Below the pieces are notes generated by a model. The model saw only the letters and a program-made list of their open reading frames with translations. It did no database searches and had not been told where the DNA came from. 46,550 nucleotides of DNA from Methylococcus sp. (GTDB taxonomy: Bacteria; Pseudomonadota; Gammaproteobacteria; Methylococcales; Methylococcaceae): positions 1 to 46,550 of the forward strand of contig QYQA01000007.1 in NCBI GenBank assembly GCA_007280285.1, read 5' to 3'. Positions 37,357 to 46,550 of the stretch are shown in pieces. Position 1 is the first letter of the stretch. The number at the start of each line of letters is the position of its first letter. The translations under genes and the position numbers were made by a program.

Positions 37357-37469
37357 CTTCAGCTTGAAGAATAAGAAAAAACAACAACAATAACGATGGG
37401 TGCCCTTTTCAGGCGCCAACTAAAAAAGCCTTGTTGATTGCGGGTGAACCGCAGGCAACAAGGCTTTTT
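37357..37469 (+). ncRNA. Possible small RNA or leader fragment between two terminators
   Basis: Between the first terminator and the next, the 66 bases contain a CTTCA-GCT-TGAAG hairpin, an A-rich single strand (ATAAGAAAAAACAACAACAA) and a GGTGCC/GGCGCC pair, and end in the long terminator. Without a visible promoter this could be a processed 3' fragment as well as a separate RNA. Confidence 0.2.
37423..37469. terminator. Long bidirectional terminator between the 57-residue gene and malQ
   Basis: AAAAAGCCTTGTTG (37423-37436) is perfectly complementary to CAACAAGGCTTTTT (37456-37469), and a second GCGG/CCGC stem sits in the loop. The A- and T-runs allow it to stop transcripts from both sides, including malQ, whose stop is at 37489. 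Confidence 0.9.
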
Positions 37470-37488
37470 GCTGTCCGTCTGAAACCGA

Positions 37489-38979
37489 TTACCGGGGGTC
37501 GCGTCCGTAGAGGCAAATGACCTCAAGCAGTGCTTGGGCCTTTTGATCTGGAATCTGGTCCCAAGTGAAACGCCAGCGCCAATTGTCGGCGGTGGTCCCC
37601 GGGGTGTTCATGCGATGCCCTTTGCCTAAACCTAAGACATCCTGGAAGGGAAGAATGGCGAGGCGCGCCACCGAGGCGAGCGCCGCTTGAACCAGGACAT
37701 CGGGCATCCCCTCGGCCGGCTGCCCAAGATAACGATAGACATGGCTCTTCTCGCCCGCCGAAAGGCCCTCAAACCAGGACCCCGTCGTATCATTGTCATG
37801 GGTTCCGGTATAGACCACATTATTGGGGCTGTGGTTATGGGGAAGGTAGGGATTTGAAGAACCACCATCGAAGGCGAACTGGAGAATCAGCATCCCTGGA
37901 ATCTGAAAGGACCGCCGAAGCGCCTCGACCTCCGCCGTAATAATCCCAAGATTTTCGGCAATCAGAGGAAGCCGTCCACCGGGCACCGCATCAAAAAGAC
38001 TCTTTAAAAGGGCGGCGCCAGGCGCCTTGACCCAATGACCTTCCATCGCCGTCTCAGAATGCGCCGGGATTTCCCAATAGGCCTCGAAACCACGGAAATG
38101 ATCGATGCGAACCCAGTCGAAGAGGGCCAATTGCCCCTTGAACCGCTGCTGCCACCAAGCAAAACCATTGGCCGCCATCACCTCCCAGCGATAGTGGGGA
38201 TTTCCCCAGCGCTGCCCGGTCGCTGAAAAATAATCGGGGGGGACACCTGCCACGACCCGTGGTTTACCCTCCGGAGTCAGATCGAATTCCGCCTGACACG
38301 CCCACACATCCGCACTGTCGCCCGCCACGAAAATAGGAATATCACCAAAGAGGAGAATACCGCGCGCATTGGCGTAGTGGCGAAGCTTAAGCCACTGTTG
38401 AAAGAAAACATATTGCTCAAACTCAACCTGAGCGATTTCAAGGTGAAGCCTAGCCCTCGCAGCCTCAAGCGCCGACGCTTCCCGGCCCCTGAGGGCCATA
38501 GGCCACGTCTCCCAACTCCGCCCTCCCTGCTCGGATTTGAGCGCCATGTAGAGGGCGAAATCCGGCAGCCAAGCCGCCGCTTCCTCGATAAATTGAAGAT
38601 AACCCTCGGAGCCTTTGAGCGCACTGCGTGAGAAACCCTCATAAGCCTCCCGAAGACACTGAAGCCGGCATTCCAAAGGCGATTCCGTTGCCAGCAACAG
38701 GTGCTCTTTCGAGAGCCAACCCTCATCAACCAGCGCCTCAAGATTAATCAGTAAGGGATTGCCAGCCGCCGCCGAAAGACACTGGTAGGGTGAGCCATCA
38801 CCATGCGTCGGATTAACCGGGAGCATCTGCCAAACCGTGACCCCAGCCGCCGCCAGAAAATCGACAAAACGGTAGGCATCCGCTCCGAGATCCCCATTAT
38901 GCAGACCACCGGGCAACGAGGTGATGTGCAGCAGGACCCCTGCACGACGTTGATCAAGAATACTGTCCGCCTGCTCCAT
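37489..38979 (-). CDS. malQ: 4-alpha-glucanotransferase (amylomaltase)
   Basis: 496 residues, GH77. The start region RRAGVLLHITSLPGG is family-typical. The nucleophile region reads FDWVRIDHFRGFEAYW, the acid/base glutamate lies in LIAENLGIIT, and the third carboxylate in YTGTHDNDTT. It transfers maltosyl or longer units between glucans, as in glycogen and malto-oligosaccharide metabolism. An ATG at 38979 has GGGGGAG 5 bases before it and is preferred over a GTG 27 bases upstream. It follows glgC by about 85 bases on the same strand. Confidence 0.95.
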   Translation of the reverse strand: MEQADSILDQRRAGVLLHITSLPGGLHNGDLGADAYRFVDFLAAAGVTVWQMLPVNPTHGDGSPYQCLSAAAGNPLLINLEALVDEGWLSKEHLLLATESPLECRLQCLREAYEGFSRSALKGSEGYLQFIEEAAAWLPDFALYMALKSEQGGRSWETWPMALRGREASALEAARARLHLEIAQVEFEQYVFFQQWLKLRHYANARGILLFGDIPIFVAGDSADVWACQAEFDLTPEGKPRVVAGVPPDYFSATGQRWGNPHYRWEVMAANGFAWWQQRFKGQLALFDWVRIDHFRGFEAYWEIPAHSETAMEGHWVKAPGAALLKSLFDAVPGGRLPLIAENLGIITAEVEALRRSFQIPGMLILQFAFDGGSSNPYLPHNHSPNNVVYTGTHDNDTTGSWFEGLSAGEKSHVYRYLGQPAEGMPDVLVQAALASVARLAILPFQDVLGLGKGHRMNTPGTTADNWRWRFTWDQIPDQKAQALLEVICLYGRDPR

Positions 38980-39064
38980 CTTGGCTCCCCCAAAGTGATT
39001 AGCCACGCCCCATCAGAAACGGCCCAAGGGCACAAGCACCTGATCTATAAGCCAAAAGGCCTTC

Positions 39065-40336
39065 CTAGCGAGCAAAATGGAGGCGCTGACCGAGATCGTC
39101 CGGCGTGACCAACACCACCCCACCAGCGCTCACATGGAAACGCTTGCTGTCCTCCTCAAGGTCTTCACCAATGACCGTATTGGGAGGAATGTGGCAGCCC
39201 CGATCAATGACGGCCTTCTTGATCCTGCAGTGACGACCGATATTGACCTCCGGAAGCACAACGGAATCCTCGACCACAGAATAGGAGTTCACTCTGACAT
39301 TACTAAAAAGGAGCGAATTACGCACCTCGGACCCTGAAATAATGCATCCGCCGGAGACCATGGAATCCACCGCCATGCCGCGACGATCATCGTCATCAAA
39401 AATAAATTTGGCGGGGGGCGTTTGCGTCTGATAGGTCCACACCGGCCATTCTCGGTCATAGAGATTGAGCTCGGGATCGACCCCAATGAGCTCCATATTG
39501 GCGGTCCAATAAGAATCCACGGTTCCGACATCCCGCCAATAGGCCTGGACGCCGCTTTGGACATCTCTGAAAGGATAAGCGAAGACCCGGGCATGGTTGA
39601 TCACACTCGGAATGATGTCATGCCCAAAATCGTGGCTCGACTCTTCATTATCCGCGTCTTTGATCAACTGCTCAAAGAGAAAGGCGGTTGAGAAAATATA
39701 GATACCCATCGAGGCCAGAGCATGATCGGGCCGGTTTGGCATGGACGGGGGTTCCTTAGGCTTTTCTACAAAGTTGATGACCCGCTTGGCGTCATCGACA
39801 TGCATCACACCAAAACCCCGAGCCTCATCGAGTGGCACCTCAATACAGCCAATCGTAAGATCCGCCTCACGCTCAGCGTGATAGGCGAGCATTAAACCGT
39901 AGTCCATCTTGTAAACATGATCCCCCGCGAGCACCACGATGTACTCAGGATCGCGCTGACGAAGGATATCGAGATTCTGATAAACCGCATCGGCGGTTCC
40001 TGCGTACCAGCGCTCCTGCATCCGCTGCTGCGCCGGCATCACATCGACGAACTCGCCAAGTTCACCCCGCAGAAACCCCCAGCCTTGTTGGATATGCCGA
40101 ATCAGTGAGTCCGCCTTGTACTGGGTCAAAACGCCAATCTGGCGAATCCCGGAATTGAGACAATTCGACAGGGGGAAGTCGATGATGCGGAACTTGCCGC
40201 CAAACGGTACCGCCGGCTTGGCCCGCCACTCGGTCAGAGAATAAAGGCGGCTGCCACGCCCTCCCGCGAGAACCAGGGCCATGGTCTGCCGGGTCAGCCT
40301 GCTAACAAATCGGGTCTTGTGGAGTGGCTCTGGCAT
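39065..40336 (-). CDS. glgC: Glucose-1-phosphate adenylyltransferase
   Basis: 423 residues. The pyrophosphorylase motif [27 protein letters not shown] is at about 22-48, [16 protein letters not shown] follows, and a C-terminal left-handed beta-helix begins near 300. It makes ADP-glucose, the committed step of glycogen synthesis, and is normally allosterically controlled by glycolytic intermediates. AGGAC lies 5 bases before the ATG. It diverges from glgB, so both arms of the glycogen cluster could be controlled from the 250-base intergenic space. Confidence 0.96.
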   Translation of the reverse strand: MPEPLHKTRFVSRLTRQTMALVLAGGRGSRLYSLTEWRAKPAVPFGGKFRIIDFPLSNCLNSGIRQIGVLTQYKADSLIRHIQQGWGFLRGELGEFVDVMPAQQRMQERWYAGTADAVYQNLDILRQRDPEYIVVLAGDHVYKMDYGLMLAYHAEREADLTIGCIEVPLDEARGFGVMHVDDAKRVINFVEKPKEPPSMPNRPDHALASMGIYIFSTAFLFEQLIKDADNEESSHDFGHDIIPSVINHARVFAYPFRDVQSGVQAYWRDVGTVDSYWTANMELIGVDPELNLYDREWPVWTYQTQTPPAKFIFDDDDRRGMAVDSMVSGGCIISGSEVRNSLLFSNVRVNSYSVVEDSVVLPEVNIGRHCRIKKAVIDRGCHIPPNTVIGEDLEEDSKRFHVSAGGVVLVTPDDLGQRLHFAR

Positions 40337-40420
40337 CGAATGTCCTATACATTGGGGTTAAGCGGCTTCACCGCACGATTTCAAAGGTCACTCTCTTAAG
40401 AACCCATCACCGATGGCCCC

Positions 40421-40466
40421 AGCGATCCTATCGATCGCTTCAGGTGGGGAGCCTTGAGAGGGCTCC
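40421..40466. promoter_or_regulatory. Two inverted repeats in the glgC-glgB divergent region
   Basis: AGCGATC-CTATC-GATCGCT (40421-40439) and GGAGCC-TTGAGAG-GGCTCC (40448-40466) are perfect dyads, 7 and 6 bases per arm. They lie between the divergent glgC and glgB starts, where operators for a shared regulator would be expected. No promoter hexamers could be assigned with confidence. Confidence 0.35.
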
Positions 40467-40586
40467 TTCCAACGCGTTATCTGGTAAAAAACGGATCCCG
40501 GACAGGGCTCATGCATAATTTGTTACCATTCGCGCTCGATTTTAAGCGTCCCACGGGGGACATTGTACTACCAGAGGCCCCTCAAA

Positions 40587-42797
40587 GTGAACTCGAACGA
40601 CACGGCTAAAGCCCCCGGCATCAGCCCTGGAACAGAGTTAAGCCCTCTTTTTCAGCGTTTTCTTGACGCCCGCCACCATGACCCTTTTGAGGTCCTCGGG
40701 CGTCATCGCGACAACGGTAAGGAGGTATTCCGCGCCTTCCTCCCTTGGGCAGAACGGGCGAGGATCGGCCTTGAGGGCCCAGAGCTGGCCCGAATCCCCG
40801 GGACCGACCTCTTCGAAGCGAGCATCAAAATCGGGAATGCCATCCCGCCCCACCATGTCATCACTTGGGAGGACAAAAGCGGCGGCCGGGGCCAACACGT
40901 GGACCCCTACACCTTTGCTCCCTTCCTCTCTGATTTTGACCTTTACCTCTTTGGCGAGGGCCGCCATCACCACATTTACCGCATCCTCGGCGCCCACCCG
41001 ATGACCCTCGACCACATTTCTGGGACCGGCTTTGCGGTCTGGGCACCGAATGCTGAGCGGGTGAGCGTGGTCGGCGACTTCAATCGCTGGGATGGTCGAG
41101 TCCATGTCATGCGCTCCCGGGGCGGCGGCGGGGTGTTTGAGCTTTTTATCCCGGATCTCCCCCCAGGAACCCTCTACAAATTCGAGATAAGGAATCGTCA
41201 ACACGACACCATCCTTTTAAAGACGGACCCTTACGGGCAACGTTTTGAACTGAGGCCCGGAACGGCCTCCATCACCGTCGCGGCCGACCATTACGACTGG
41301 CAGGACCAAGCATGGGCAAAGGCCCGAGCCAAAAGAAACTGGCTCAGTGAGCCGATGTCGATCTATGAGGTCCATCTCGGCTCTTGGCGGCAGGACCCCC
41401 AGGGGGGCTTCCTCAATTACCGAACGCTGGCCGAAGACCTGATCGCCTACATCAAGCCCCTTGGATTTACCCATCTTGAACTACTGCCGATCACCGAGCA
41501 CCCCTTTGACGGGTCCTGGGGTTATCAAACCACCGGGTATTTCGCACCCACCAGCCGCTTCGGAAGTCCCGATGATTTTCGCTGGTTCGTCGACTATTGC
41601 CATCAGCATGGGGTGGGCGTCATTCTGGACTGGGTGCCTGCCCACTTCCCAAAAGATGCCCATGGCCTCGCCGCCTTCGATGGAACCCCGCTCTATGAGC
41701 ATGAGGATCCAAGGCTCGGCGAGCATCGCGACTGGGGCACCCTGATCTATAACTATGGTCGCAACGAAGTCCGCAACTTCCTGATCGGCAGCGCGCTTTT
41801 TTGGCTTCAGGAATTCCACCTCGATGGCCTTCGGGTCGATGCGGTCGCCTCCATGCTCTATCTCGACTATTCGAGGGAGGACGGCGACTGGATCCCCAAC
41901 AAATATGGCGGTAACGAAAATCTCGAGGCCATCGCTTTCTTTAAAGAGCTCAATACGATCACCCATCAGCAGTGCCCCGGCAGCCTCATCATGGCAGAAG
42001 AATCGACCGCCTGGCCCCAGGTGACGAGGCCCACCTGGACCGGCGGTCTTGGTTTCTCGATGAAGTGGAACATGGGATGGATGCATGACACGCTCGAATA
42101 CTTCAGCAAAGACCCTATCCACCGCCACTATCACCACGACCAACTGACCTTTGGTCTTCTTTATGCGTTCACCGAGAACTTCATCTTGCCGTTCTCCCAT
42201 GACGAAGTCGTCCATGGCAAGGGATCCTTGTTAGCGCGAATGCCGGGTGATGAATGGCAGCGTTTTGCCAACCTCAGGTTATTGATGACCTACCTCATGA
42301 CCTATCCCGGCAAGAAGCTCTTGTTCATGGGGTCAGAATTTGGCCAAGGCACCGAATGGAATGCAGAAGGCTCTCTTGATTGGTATGTCCTCGACTACCC
42401 CCTTCATCAGGGTATCCATAAGGTCGTCGGTGACCTCAACCGGCTTTATATCGAAAGACCCGCCTTGTACCGCCACGATTTCAGCCCCGAAGGGTTTGAG
42501 TGGATCGACTGCCATGACGCCTCCCAGTCGGTCTTGAGCTATCTTCGAAAGAGTGATGATGATCTGTTGGTCATCCTGTTTAATTTCACTCCAATTCCTC
42601 AAAACGACTATAGGATCGGCGTCCCTGAGGCGGGCGTGTATGAGGAAATCTTCAATTCCGACGCCATTTTTTACGGTGGCAGTAATATCGGTAACCGGGC
42701 CTTAAGCGCCGAGGCGACGCCCTGGATGGGCCGTCCTTATTCCCTGAGCCTCACTATCCCGCCCCTGGCCGGCATCATTCTCGGAAGAGTCGCTTGA
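40587..42797 (+). CDS. glgB: 1,4-alpha-glucan branching enzyme
   Basis: 736 residues, GH13. An N-terminal carbohydrate-binding module (about 20-110, with [13 protein letters not shown]) and a second beta-sandwich (YRILGAHP and [15 protein letters not shown]) precede the catalytic barrel. The nucleophile is the Asp of [15 protein letters not shown], the acid/base the Glu of IMAEESTAW, and the third site [12 protein letters not shown]. It introduces alpha-1,6 branches in glycogen. The start is uncertain: a TTG at 40563 reads 8 codons earlier, but the GTG at 40587 has a better-placed AGAGG, so I prefer it. It diverges from glgC and precedes glgA. Confidence 0.95.
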   Translation: MNSNDTAKAPGISPGTELSPLFQRFLDARHHDPFEVLGRHRDNGKEVFRAFLPWAERARIGLEGPELARIPGTDLFEASIKIGNAIPPHHVITWEDKSGGRGQHVDPYTFAPFLSDFDLYLFGEGRHHHIYRILGAHPMTLDHISGTGFAVWAPNAERVSVVGDFNRWDGRVHVMRSRGGGGVFELFIPDLPPGTLYKFEIRNRQHDTILLKTDPYGQRFELRPGTASITVAADHYDWQDQAWAKARAKRNWLSEPMSIYEVHLGSWRQDPQGGFLNYRTLAEDLIAYIKPLGFTHLELLPITEHPFDGSWGYQTTGYFAPTSRFGSPDDFRWFVDYCHQHGVGVILDWVPAHFPKDAHGLAAFDGTPLYEHEDPRLGEHRDWGTLIYNYGRNEVRNFLIGSALFWLQEFHLDGLRVDAVASMLYLDYSREDGDWIPNKYGGNENLEAIAFFKELNTITHQQCPGSLIMAEESTAWPQVTRPTWTGGLGFSMKWNMGWMHDTLEYFSKDPIHRHYHHDQLTFGLLYAFTENFILPFSHDEVVHGKGSLLARMPGDEWQRFANLRLLMTYLMTYPGKKLLFMGSEFGQGTEWNAEGSLDWYVLDYPLHQGIHKVVGDLNRLYIERPALYRHDFSPEGFEWIDCHDASQSVLSYLRKSDDDLLVILFNFTPIPQNDYRIGVPEAGVYEEIFNSDAIFYGGSNIGNRALSAEATPWMGRPYSLSLTIPPLAGIILGRVA

Positions 42798-42815
42798 TCC
42801 CCGACCTCTAATGCT

Positions 42816-44273
42816 ATGAAGAAAATCCTCTTTGTCACCAGTGAGGTCTATCCCTTGATCAAGACCGGGGGACTGGCCGATGTCTCAGGCAGCCTCCCGA
42901 TCGCTCTAAAGGCGCTGGGCCATGATGTGCGTATCCTGATTCCAGGCTACCCCAGCGCTTTAGCACAAGGGGCCTTCGAGTTGGTGGAAGCCATCCCCGG
43001 CACCAAGACCCCAAAACTTCAGCAGAGCGTTCTGCCGGGCACTCAGGTCCCGGTTCTCGCCTTCATCGATGACACCCATTTCGGCCGTCCAGGCAATCCC
43101 TATCTCGGGCCAGAGGGCTCCCCCTGGCCCGACAATGCCGAACGCTTTGCCGCCTTCTGCCATGTGGCAACCGATCTTGCTATGGACCGACTGGGTCTCA
43201 ACTGGACACCCGATGTCGTTCACTGCAACGACTGGCAGACGGGGCTGGTTCCCGCTTTACTGAACGATGAAATCCAGCGACCGGCTACCGTCTTCACCCT
43301 CCACAACCTGGCCTATCAGGGGACGTTCAGCCACGACACATTTTTAAAACTTCGGCTTCCCCTCCGTTTCTGGAGTCCCCATGCCCTCGAATTCTATGGC
43401 CAAATGAGTTTTATCAAAGGAGGCCTCGTCTTCGCCGATCGGCTGAGTACCGTCAGCCCCACCTACGCCAGGGACATTCAGGGGACCGAATTTGGCTGTG
43501 GCCTCGAGGGGCTTTTGAGTCACCGCTCGGCAAAGCTATCCGGCATCCTCAACGGCATCGACATGGCCGACTGGAACCCCGCCAGCGACCCCTATCTTCC
43601 CGTGCATTTTGATCAGGACCATCTCGAACATCGGCAAGACGCCAAGGCCGCCCTGCAAACCGCTTTTGGTCTTCCTCTTGCGCCTAAGGTCCCCCTTCTG
43701 GCCTGGGTGGGCCGACTGGTGGAACAAAAAGGGATCGATCTCCTTATCGATCTGTTACCCAGGTTGATGGCGCTCCCCCTTCAGATCGTCCTCATCGGGA
43801 GCGGTGACAGCCGCTTTGAACAAAGCCTTCAGCACTGGACCAAACTCTTTCCTGATCAGTTTGCTCTCAAAGTCGGCTACGACGAAGCACGGGCTCGATT
43901 GGTTGAAGCGGGCAGCGATGTCTTCTTGATGCCCTCCCGCTTTGAACCCTGTGGCCTCAATCAGATGTACAGTCAGCGCTATGGCGCCATCCCTTTAGTG
44001 CGTCGGGCCGGCGGCCTCGCCGACACCGTGGTCGATGCCGATGCTCACACCCTCAAGGAGGGAACCGCCACCGGCCTCCTCTTTGAAGAAGCAACACCCG
44101 AGGCCTTCTATGACGCCATCGAACGGGCGCTCGCCCTTTACGAAAAGCCTGAGGTTTGGCGGGGGATTCAAAAAACCGGCATGGCGCGAGATTTTTCTTG
44201 GGAATTCAGTGCCCAGCGGTATGTCGAACTCTATGCCGAGGCGGATATTGATCGCCAAAGCGCCCACCGCTAA
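42816..44273 (+). CDS. glgA: Glycogen synthase (ADP-glucose)
   Basis: 485 residues, GT5. The N-terminal SEVYPLIKTGGLADV carries the KTGGL ADP-glucose motif, and the C-terminal MPSRFEPCGLNQMYSQRYG and GGLADTV complete the GT-B active site. It extends alpha-1,4-glucan chains. It follows glgB by 18 bases and is surely co-transcribed. A 7-bp ATGAAGC-CTTC-GCTTCAT hairpin (44280-44297) without a T-run lies before nadA. Confidence 0.97.
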   Translation: MKKILFVTSEVYPLIKTGGLADVSGSLPIALKALGHDVRILIPGYPSALAQGAFELVEAIPGTKTPKLQQSVLPGTQVPVLAFIDDTHFGRPGNPYLGPEGSPWPDNAERFAAFCHVATDLAMDRLGLNWTPDVVHCNDWQTGLVPALLNDEIQRPATVFTLHNLAYQGTFSHDTFLKLRLPLRFWSPHALEFYGQMSFIKGGLVFADRLSTVSPTYARDIQGTEFGCGLEGLLSHRSAKLSGILNGIDMADWNPASDPYLPVHFDQDHLEHRQDAKAALQTAFGLPLAPKVPLLAWVGRLVEQKGIDLLIDLLPRLMALPLQIVLIGSGDSRFEQSLQHWTKLFPDQFALKVGYDEARARLVEAGSDVFLMPSRFEPCGLNQMYSQRYGAIPLVRRAGGLADTVVDADAHTLKEGTATGLLFEEATPEAFYDAIERALALYEKPEVWRGIQKTGMARDFSWEFSAQRYVELYAEADIDRQSAHR

Positions 44274-44329
44274 AAAACCATGAAGCCTTCGCTTCATCTC
44301 ACCCAAACGAGACTCCGATACTGAACGCC

Positions 44330-45415
44330 ATGAGACCTTTTGAAGACTACGCTCTGCTGGACGAGGAAGCCTGTGGCCTTAAGATCCTGGCGGCTAAAAA
44401 AACCCTCGGGACGCGCTGCGTCATTTTGGGACATCATTATCAGCGGAATGAGGTTTTCGTGCATGCCGATTTGACCGGCGACTCCCTCAGACTCTCCCGG
44501 GAGGCCGCCATATCGGGTGCCGAGTACATCGTCTTTTGCGGGGTCCATTTCATGGCTGAAGTGGCGGATATCCTTTCAGGACCCGACCAAGCCGCGATCC
44601 TTCCAGATCTTGCCGCGGGCTGCTCGATGGCCGACATGGCTAGTCTCCCGGCGGTGGAACGGGCCTGGCGGGAACTTTCAGACAGCCTCGATCCCGATGC
44701 AACCATCACTCCGGTGACCTACATCAATTCAGCCGCCGATCTCAAAGGGTTCTGCGGCCGCCATGGCGGGATCGTCTGTACCTCCAGTAATGCCCAAAAG
44801 ATTTTGGAATCGAGCTTTGCCCAACGAGAAAAGGTTTTGTTCTTCCCTGACCAGCACCTCGGGCGCAATACCGGCTTCAAGATGGGCATCGGTCTTGACG
44901 AGATGGTCACCTGGGATTTCACTCAGCCCCAAGGCGGTTTGACCAAAGAGGCCATCCAAAAGGCCCGCATCATTCTTTGGAAGGGATTTTGCTCCGTGCA
45001 CCAAATGTTTCGCCCCGATCAGATTGACGACTTCCTCGAACGCTACCCCGAAACCCGGGTGATCGCTCACCCCGAGTGTTCTTTTGAGGTCTGTCAGAAG
45101 TCGCCTTATATCGGCTCCACCGAATCCATTCTCAAGACGATCCGCGCGTCTGAACCTGGAACCCGCTGGCTGGTGGGCACCGAGCTTAATCTGGTCAACC
45201 GTCTCCAAGAAGAGATGCGGGAACGTGGCGTTGACGTCCATTTCATGTCTCCCACCGTCTCCATGTGTTCAACCATGTTCCGCACCGACCCCCAACATCT
45301 GGCCTTTGTGCTTGAGAATCTGGTCGAGGGCCATGTGGTCAACCGCATTGAGGTTCCTGAGAAGGACAAGATCCCCGCGCGGCAGGCGCTAGAGCGCATG
45401 CTGGCACTGACCTAA
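44330..45415 (+). CDS. nadA: Quinolinate synthase A
   Basis: 361 residues, of the longer, Bacillus-type form. Conserved segments include ILGHHYQRNEVF, CGVHFMAEVAD, and likely [4Fe-4S] ligands Cys98 (AGCSMAD), Cys221 (KGFCSVHQMF) and Cys313 (VSMCSTM). It condenses iminoaspartate with dihydroxyacetone phosphate to quinolinate for NAD. The start ATG has only a weak ribosome-binding site. It stands between glgA and rlmH; nadB and nadC are not in the window. Confidence 0.95.
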   Translation: MRPFEDYALLDEEACGLKILAAKKTLGTRCVILGHHYQRNEVFVHADLTGDSLRLSREAAISGAEYIVFCGVHFMAEVADILSGPDQAAILPDLAAGCSMADMASLPAVERAWRELSDSLDPDATITPVTYINSAADLKGFCGRHGGIVCTSSNAQKILESSFAQREKVLFFPDQHLGRNTGFKMGIGLDEMVTWDFTQPQGGLTKEAIQKARIILWKGFCSVHQMFRPDQIDDFLERYPETRVIAHPECSFEVCQKSPYIGSTESILKTIRASEPGTRWLVGTELNLVNRLQEEMRERGVDVHFMSPTVSMCSTMFRTDPQHLAFVLENLVEGHVVNRIEVPEKDKIPARQALERMLALT

Positions 45416-45449
45416 AGGCGGCACCTATCCCCAGCGAGTCGCCCTGAGC

Positions 45450-45917
45450 ATGCAGATTCATCTTCTCGCCATCGGCAACCGGATGCCGGAGTGGGTCACT
45501 GGCGGTTACCGGGACTATGCCAAGCGACTCCCCAGGGAATGTGAGCTCGTCCTCCGCGAGATCCCCCCCGGAAAACGAGGGAAAAACGCCGATCTTGAAC
45601 GCATTCGAGAAGAGGAGGGCGCGAGGATGCTGGCATTGATCCAACGCGATGACCATGTGATTGCGCTGGAGGTAGCGGGCAAAGCCTGGGGAACCGAGAC
45701 GCTGGCCGGTGAAATGACGAAGTGGCTTAAGAGCGGACAACGCATTATCCTCCTGGTCGGCGGGCCAGAGGGTCTTGCCGAGGCCTGTAAGGCAAGAGCC
45801 CATGAGGCCTGGAGCCTGTCTCCCCTGACGCTCCCGCATCCCCTCGTCAGGATTCTCCTAGCAGAACAGCTCTACCGTGCGCATACCCTATTGAGCCATC
45901 ACCCCTATCATCGCTGA
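45450..45917 (+). CDS. rlmH: 23S rRNA (pseudouridine-1915-N3)-methyltransferase RlmH
   Basis: 155 residues, SPOUT fold, with IHLLAIGNRMPEWVTGGYRDY at the start and the knot segments ILLVGGPEGL and LSPLTLPHPLVRILLAEQLYRA at the end. It methylates pseudouridine 1915 in helix 69 of 23S rRNA. In many relatives it follows nadD and rsfS; here it follows nadA. The gene maf starts 48 bases later. Confidence 0.96.
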   Translation: MQIHLLAIGNRMPEWVTGGYRDYAKRLPRECELVLREIPPGKRGKNADLERIREEEGARMLALIQRDDHVIALEVAGKAWGTETLAGEMTKWLKSGQRIILLVGGPEGLAEACKARAHEAWSLSPLTLPHPLVRILLAEQLYRAHTLLSHHPYHR

Positions 45918-45965
45918 GTGGGTCCAGTAGAATGCGGGCATCCTTTACCACCTTAAGATCGCACC

Positions 45966-46550
45966 ATGGCCTCTGCCCAACTCCTGCTTGCTTCCGCCTC
46001 CCCCCGCCGCGGCGCCCTTCTCGACCAATTGGGCATTCGCTATCAGATCCACCCCGCTGAACTCCACGAAGTTCCTCACCACCTTGAACTTCCAGATCAG
46101 TACGTCAAGCGCTTGGCGGCAGAAAAGTCATTGACCGCTCAAACCGAGACCCGTACCGCCCTCCCAGTCCTTGGCGCCGATACCGAGGTGGTGCTCGACG
46201 GAGAAATTTTTGGCAAACCCGAGGATGAGGATCATGCCCTGTCGATGCTCAAAAAACTCTCGGGGCGTGAGCATTTTGTCTTAAGTGCGGTCTCACTTCG
46301 CTACGGCGATCAGCACTGGACATCGCTCAACGTCAGCCAAGTGCTGTTCAGGCCGCTCGAAGAAGATGAAATCAGAGCCTATTGGCAGACCGGCGAACCG
46401 CTTGGAAAGGCCGGCGCCTATGCGATACAGGGTCTTGGATCCCTCTTTATCGATCGCCTTGCCGGCAGTTTCTCAGGGGTCATGGGGCTTCCTCTTCGGG
46501 AGACGTCCGCCTTGCTGCAACAGGTCGGCATCAATCCTCTTGCCAACCAA
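45966..46550 (+). CDS. maf: Maf-family nucleotide pyrophosphatase (3' end outside window)
   Basis: Open to the window edge, 195 codons visible; Maf proteins are about 190-210 residues, so little is missing. The start LLLASASPRRGALLDQLG is the Maf signature, GADTEVVLDGEIFGKP follows, and the end has LGKAGAYAIQGLGSLFI. Maf proteins hydrolyse the diphosphate of non-canonical or modified nucleotides such as dTTP and UTP derivatives. TAGAAT upstream (about 45929-45934) is a possible -10. Confidence 0.95.
   Translation, partial: MASAQLLLASASPRRGALLDQLGIRYQIHPAELHEVPHHLELPDQYVKRLAAEKSLTAQTETRTALPVLGADTEVVLDGEIFGKPEDEDHALSMLKKLSGREHFVLSAVSLRYGDQHWTSLNVSQVLFRPLEEDEIRAYWQTGEPLGKAGAYAIQGLGSLFIDRLAGSFSGVMGLPLRETSALLQQVGINPLANQ

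Noticed and set aside
36734-37390. Minus-strand 218-codon frame over the ubiB end and the 57-residue gene
   Set aside because: It is a shadow of ubiB and the small gene, with low-complexity Leu/Phe runs and no ribosome-binding site; the plus-strand signals explain the region.
1-46550. CRISPR arrays, tRNA genes, insertion sequences, prophage genes
   Set aside because: I looked for spaced direct repeats, cloverleaf-like stems and transposase or integrase motifs and saw none.

Overview
The window is a stretch of gammaproteobacterial chromosome. It is GC-rich by eye and densely coding, with no tRNA, rRNA, CRISPR array, transposase, integrase or phage gene that I could see. The assignment rests on gene content and order: ndk-rlmN-hisS-yfgM-bamB-der, murJ-ribF-ileS-lspA, glnE-ilvE, hslVU-DUF971-ubiE-ubiJ-ubiB, and an IscR with the [2Fe-2S] ligand spacing of the E. 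coli protein. I cannot name a genus. A periplasmic methanethiol oxidase and a complete glycogen cluster would fit a free-living bacterium that meets reduced sulfur or C1 compounds, but that is inference.

Layout. 1-1585: 3' end of obgE overlapping proB. 1634-1909 (-): rpsT with a TTG start. 2198-3685: a membrane-anchored L,D-transpeptidase. 3704-9748 (-): operon ndk-rlmN-hisS-yfgM-bamB-der. 9879-11839 (-): short operon iscR-iscS-iscA behind a type-1 IscR site, without iscU, hscBA or fdx beside it. 11976-14226: LOG-family hydrolase and murJ (probable CTG start). 14236-19069: ribF, ileS, lspA, ampD. 19070-19657: no long gene, but two small membrane-protein genes and two bidirectional terminators. 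19658-22953 (-): methanethiol oxidase operon, consisting of mtoX, a SCO-MauG fusion gene and a 50-codon membrane-peptide gene. 23174-28730: SemiSWEET, TatT-like TPR protein, glnE, ilvE, DUF4136 lipoprotein. 28852-30201: DegP/DegQ protease. 30217-31416 (-): rlmI-type methyltransferase. 31547-36890: hslV, hslU, DUF971, ubiE, ubiJ, ubiB with many 4-base overlaps. 36891-37488: a strong promoter, a structured leader, a 57-residue membrane protein and two terminators. 37489-40336 (-): malQ, glgC; diverging from them, glgB and glgA (40587-44273). 44330-46550: nadA, rlmH and a maf gene cut by the window end.

How the genes work together. Most are housekeeping: ribosome, tRNA and rRNA modification, Fe-S assembly, peptidoglycan, outer-membrane assembly, ubiquinone, proteolysis and nitrogen control. 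Two modules are accessory. The glg module makes and remodels glycogen: GlgC makes ADP-glucose, GlgA elongates, GlgB branches and MalQ disproportionates. The mto module exports a methanethiol oxidase to the periplasm together with a protein that joins a SCO-like (copper/thiol) domain to a di-haem MauG/peroxidase domain, suggesting in-situ metal loading or redox maturation of MtoX.

The least explained parts are the small genes: the 50-residue peptide closing the mto operon, a 26-residue peptide behind its own palindromic promoter region, and the 57-residue protein with highly-expressed-type codons, strong promoter and structured leader. I do not recognise any of these three.
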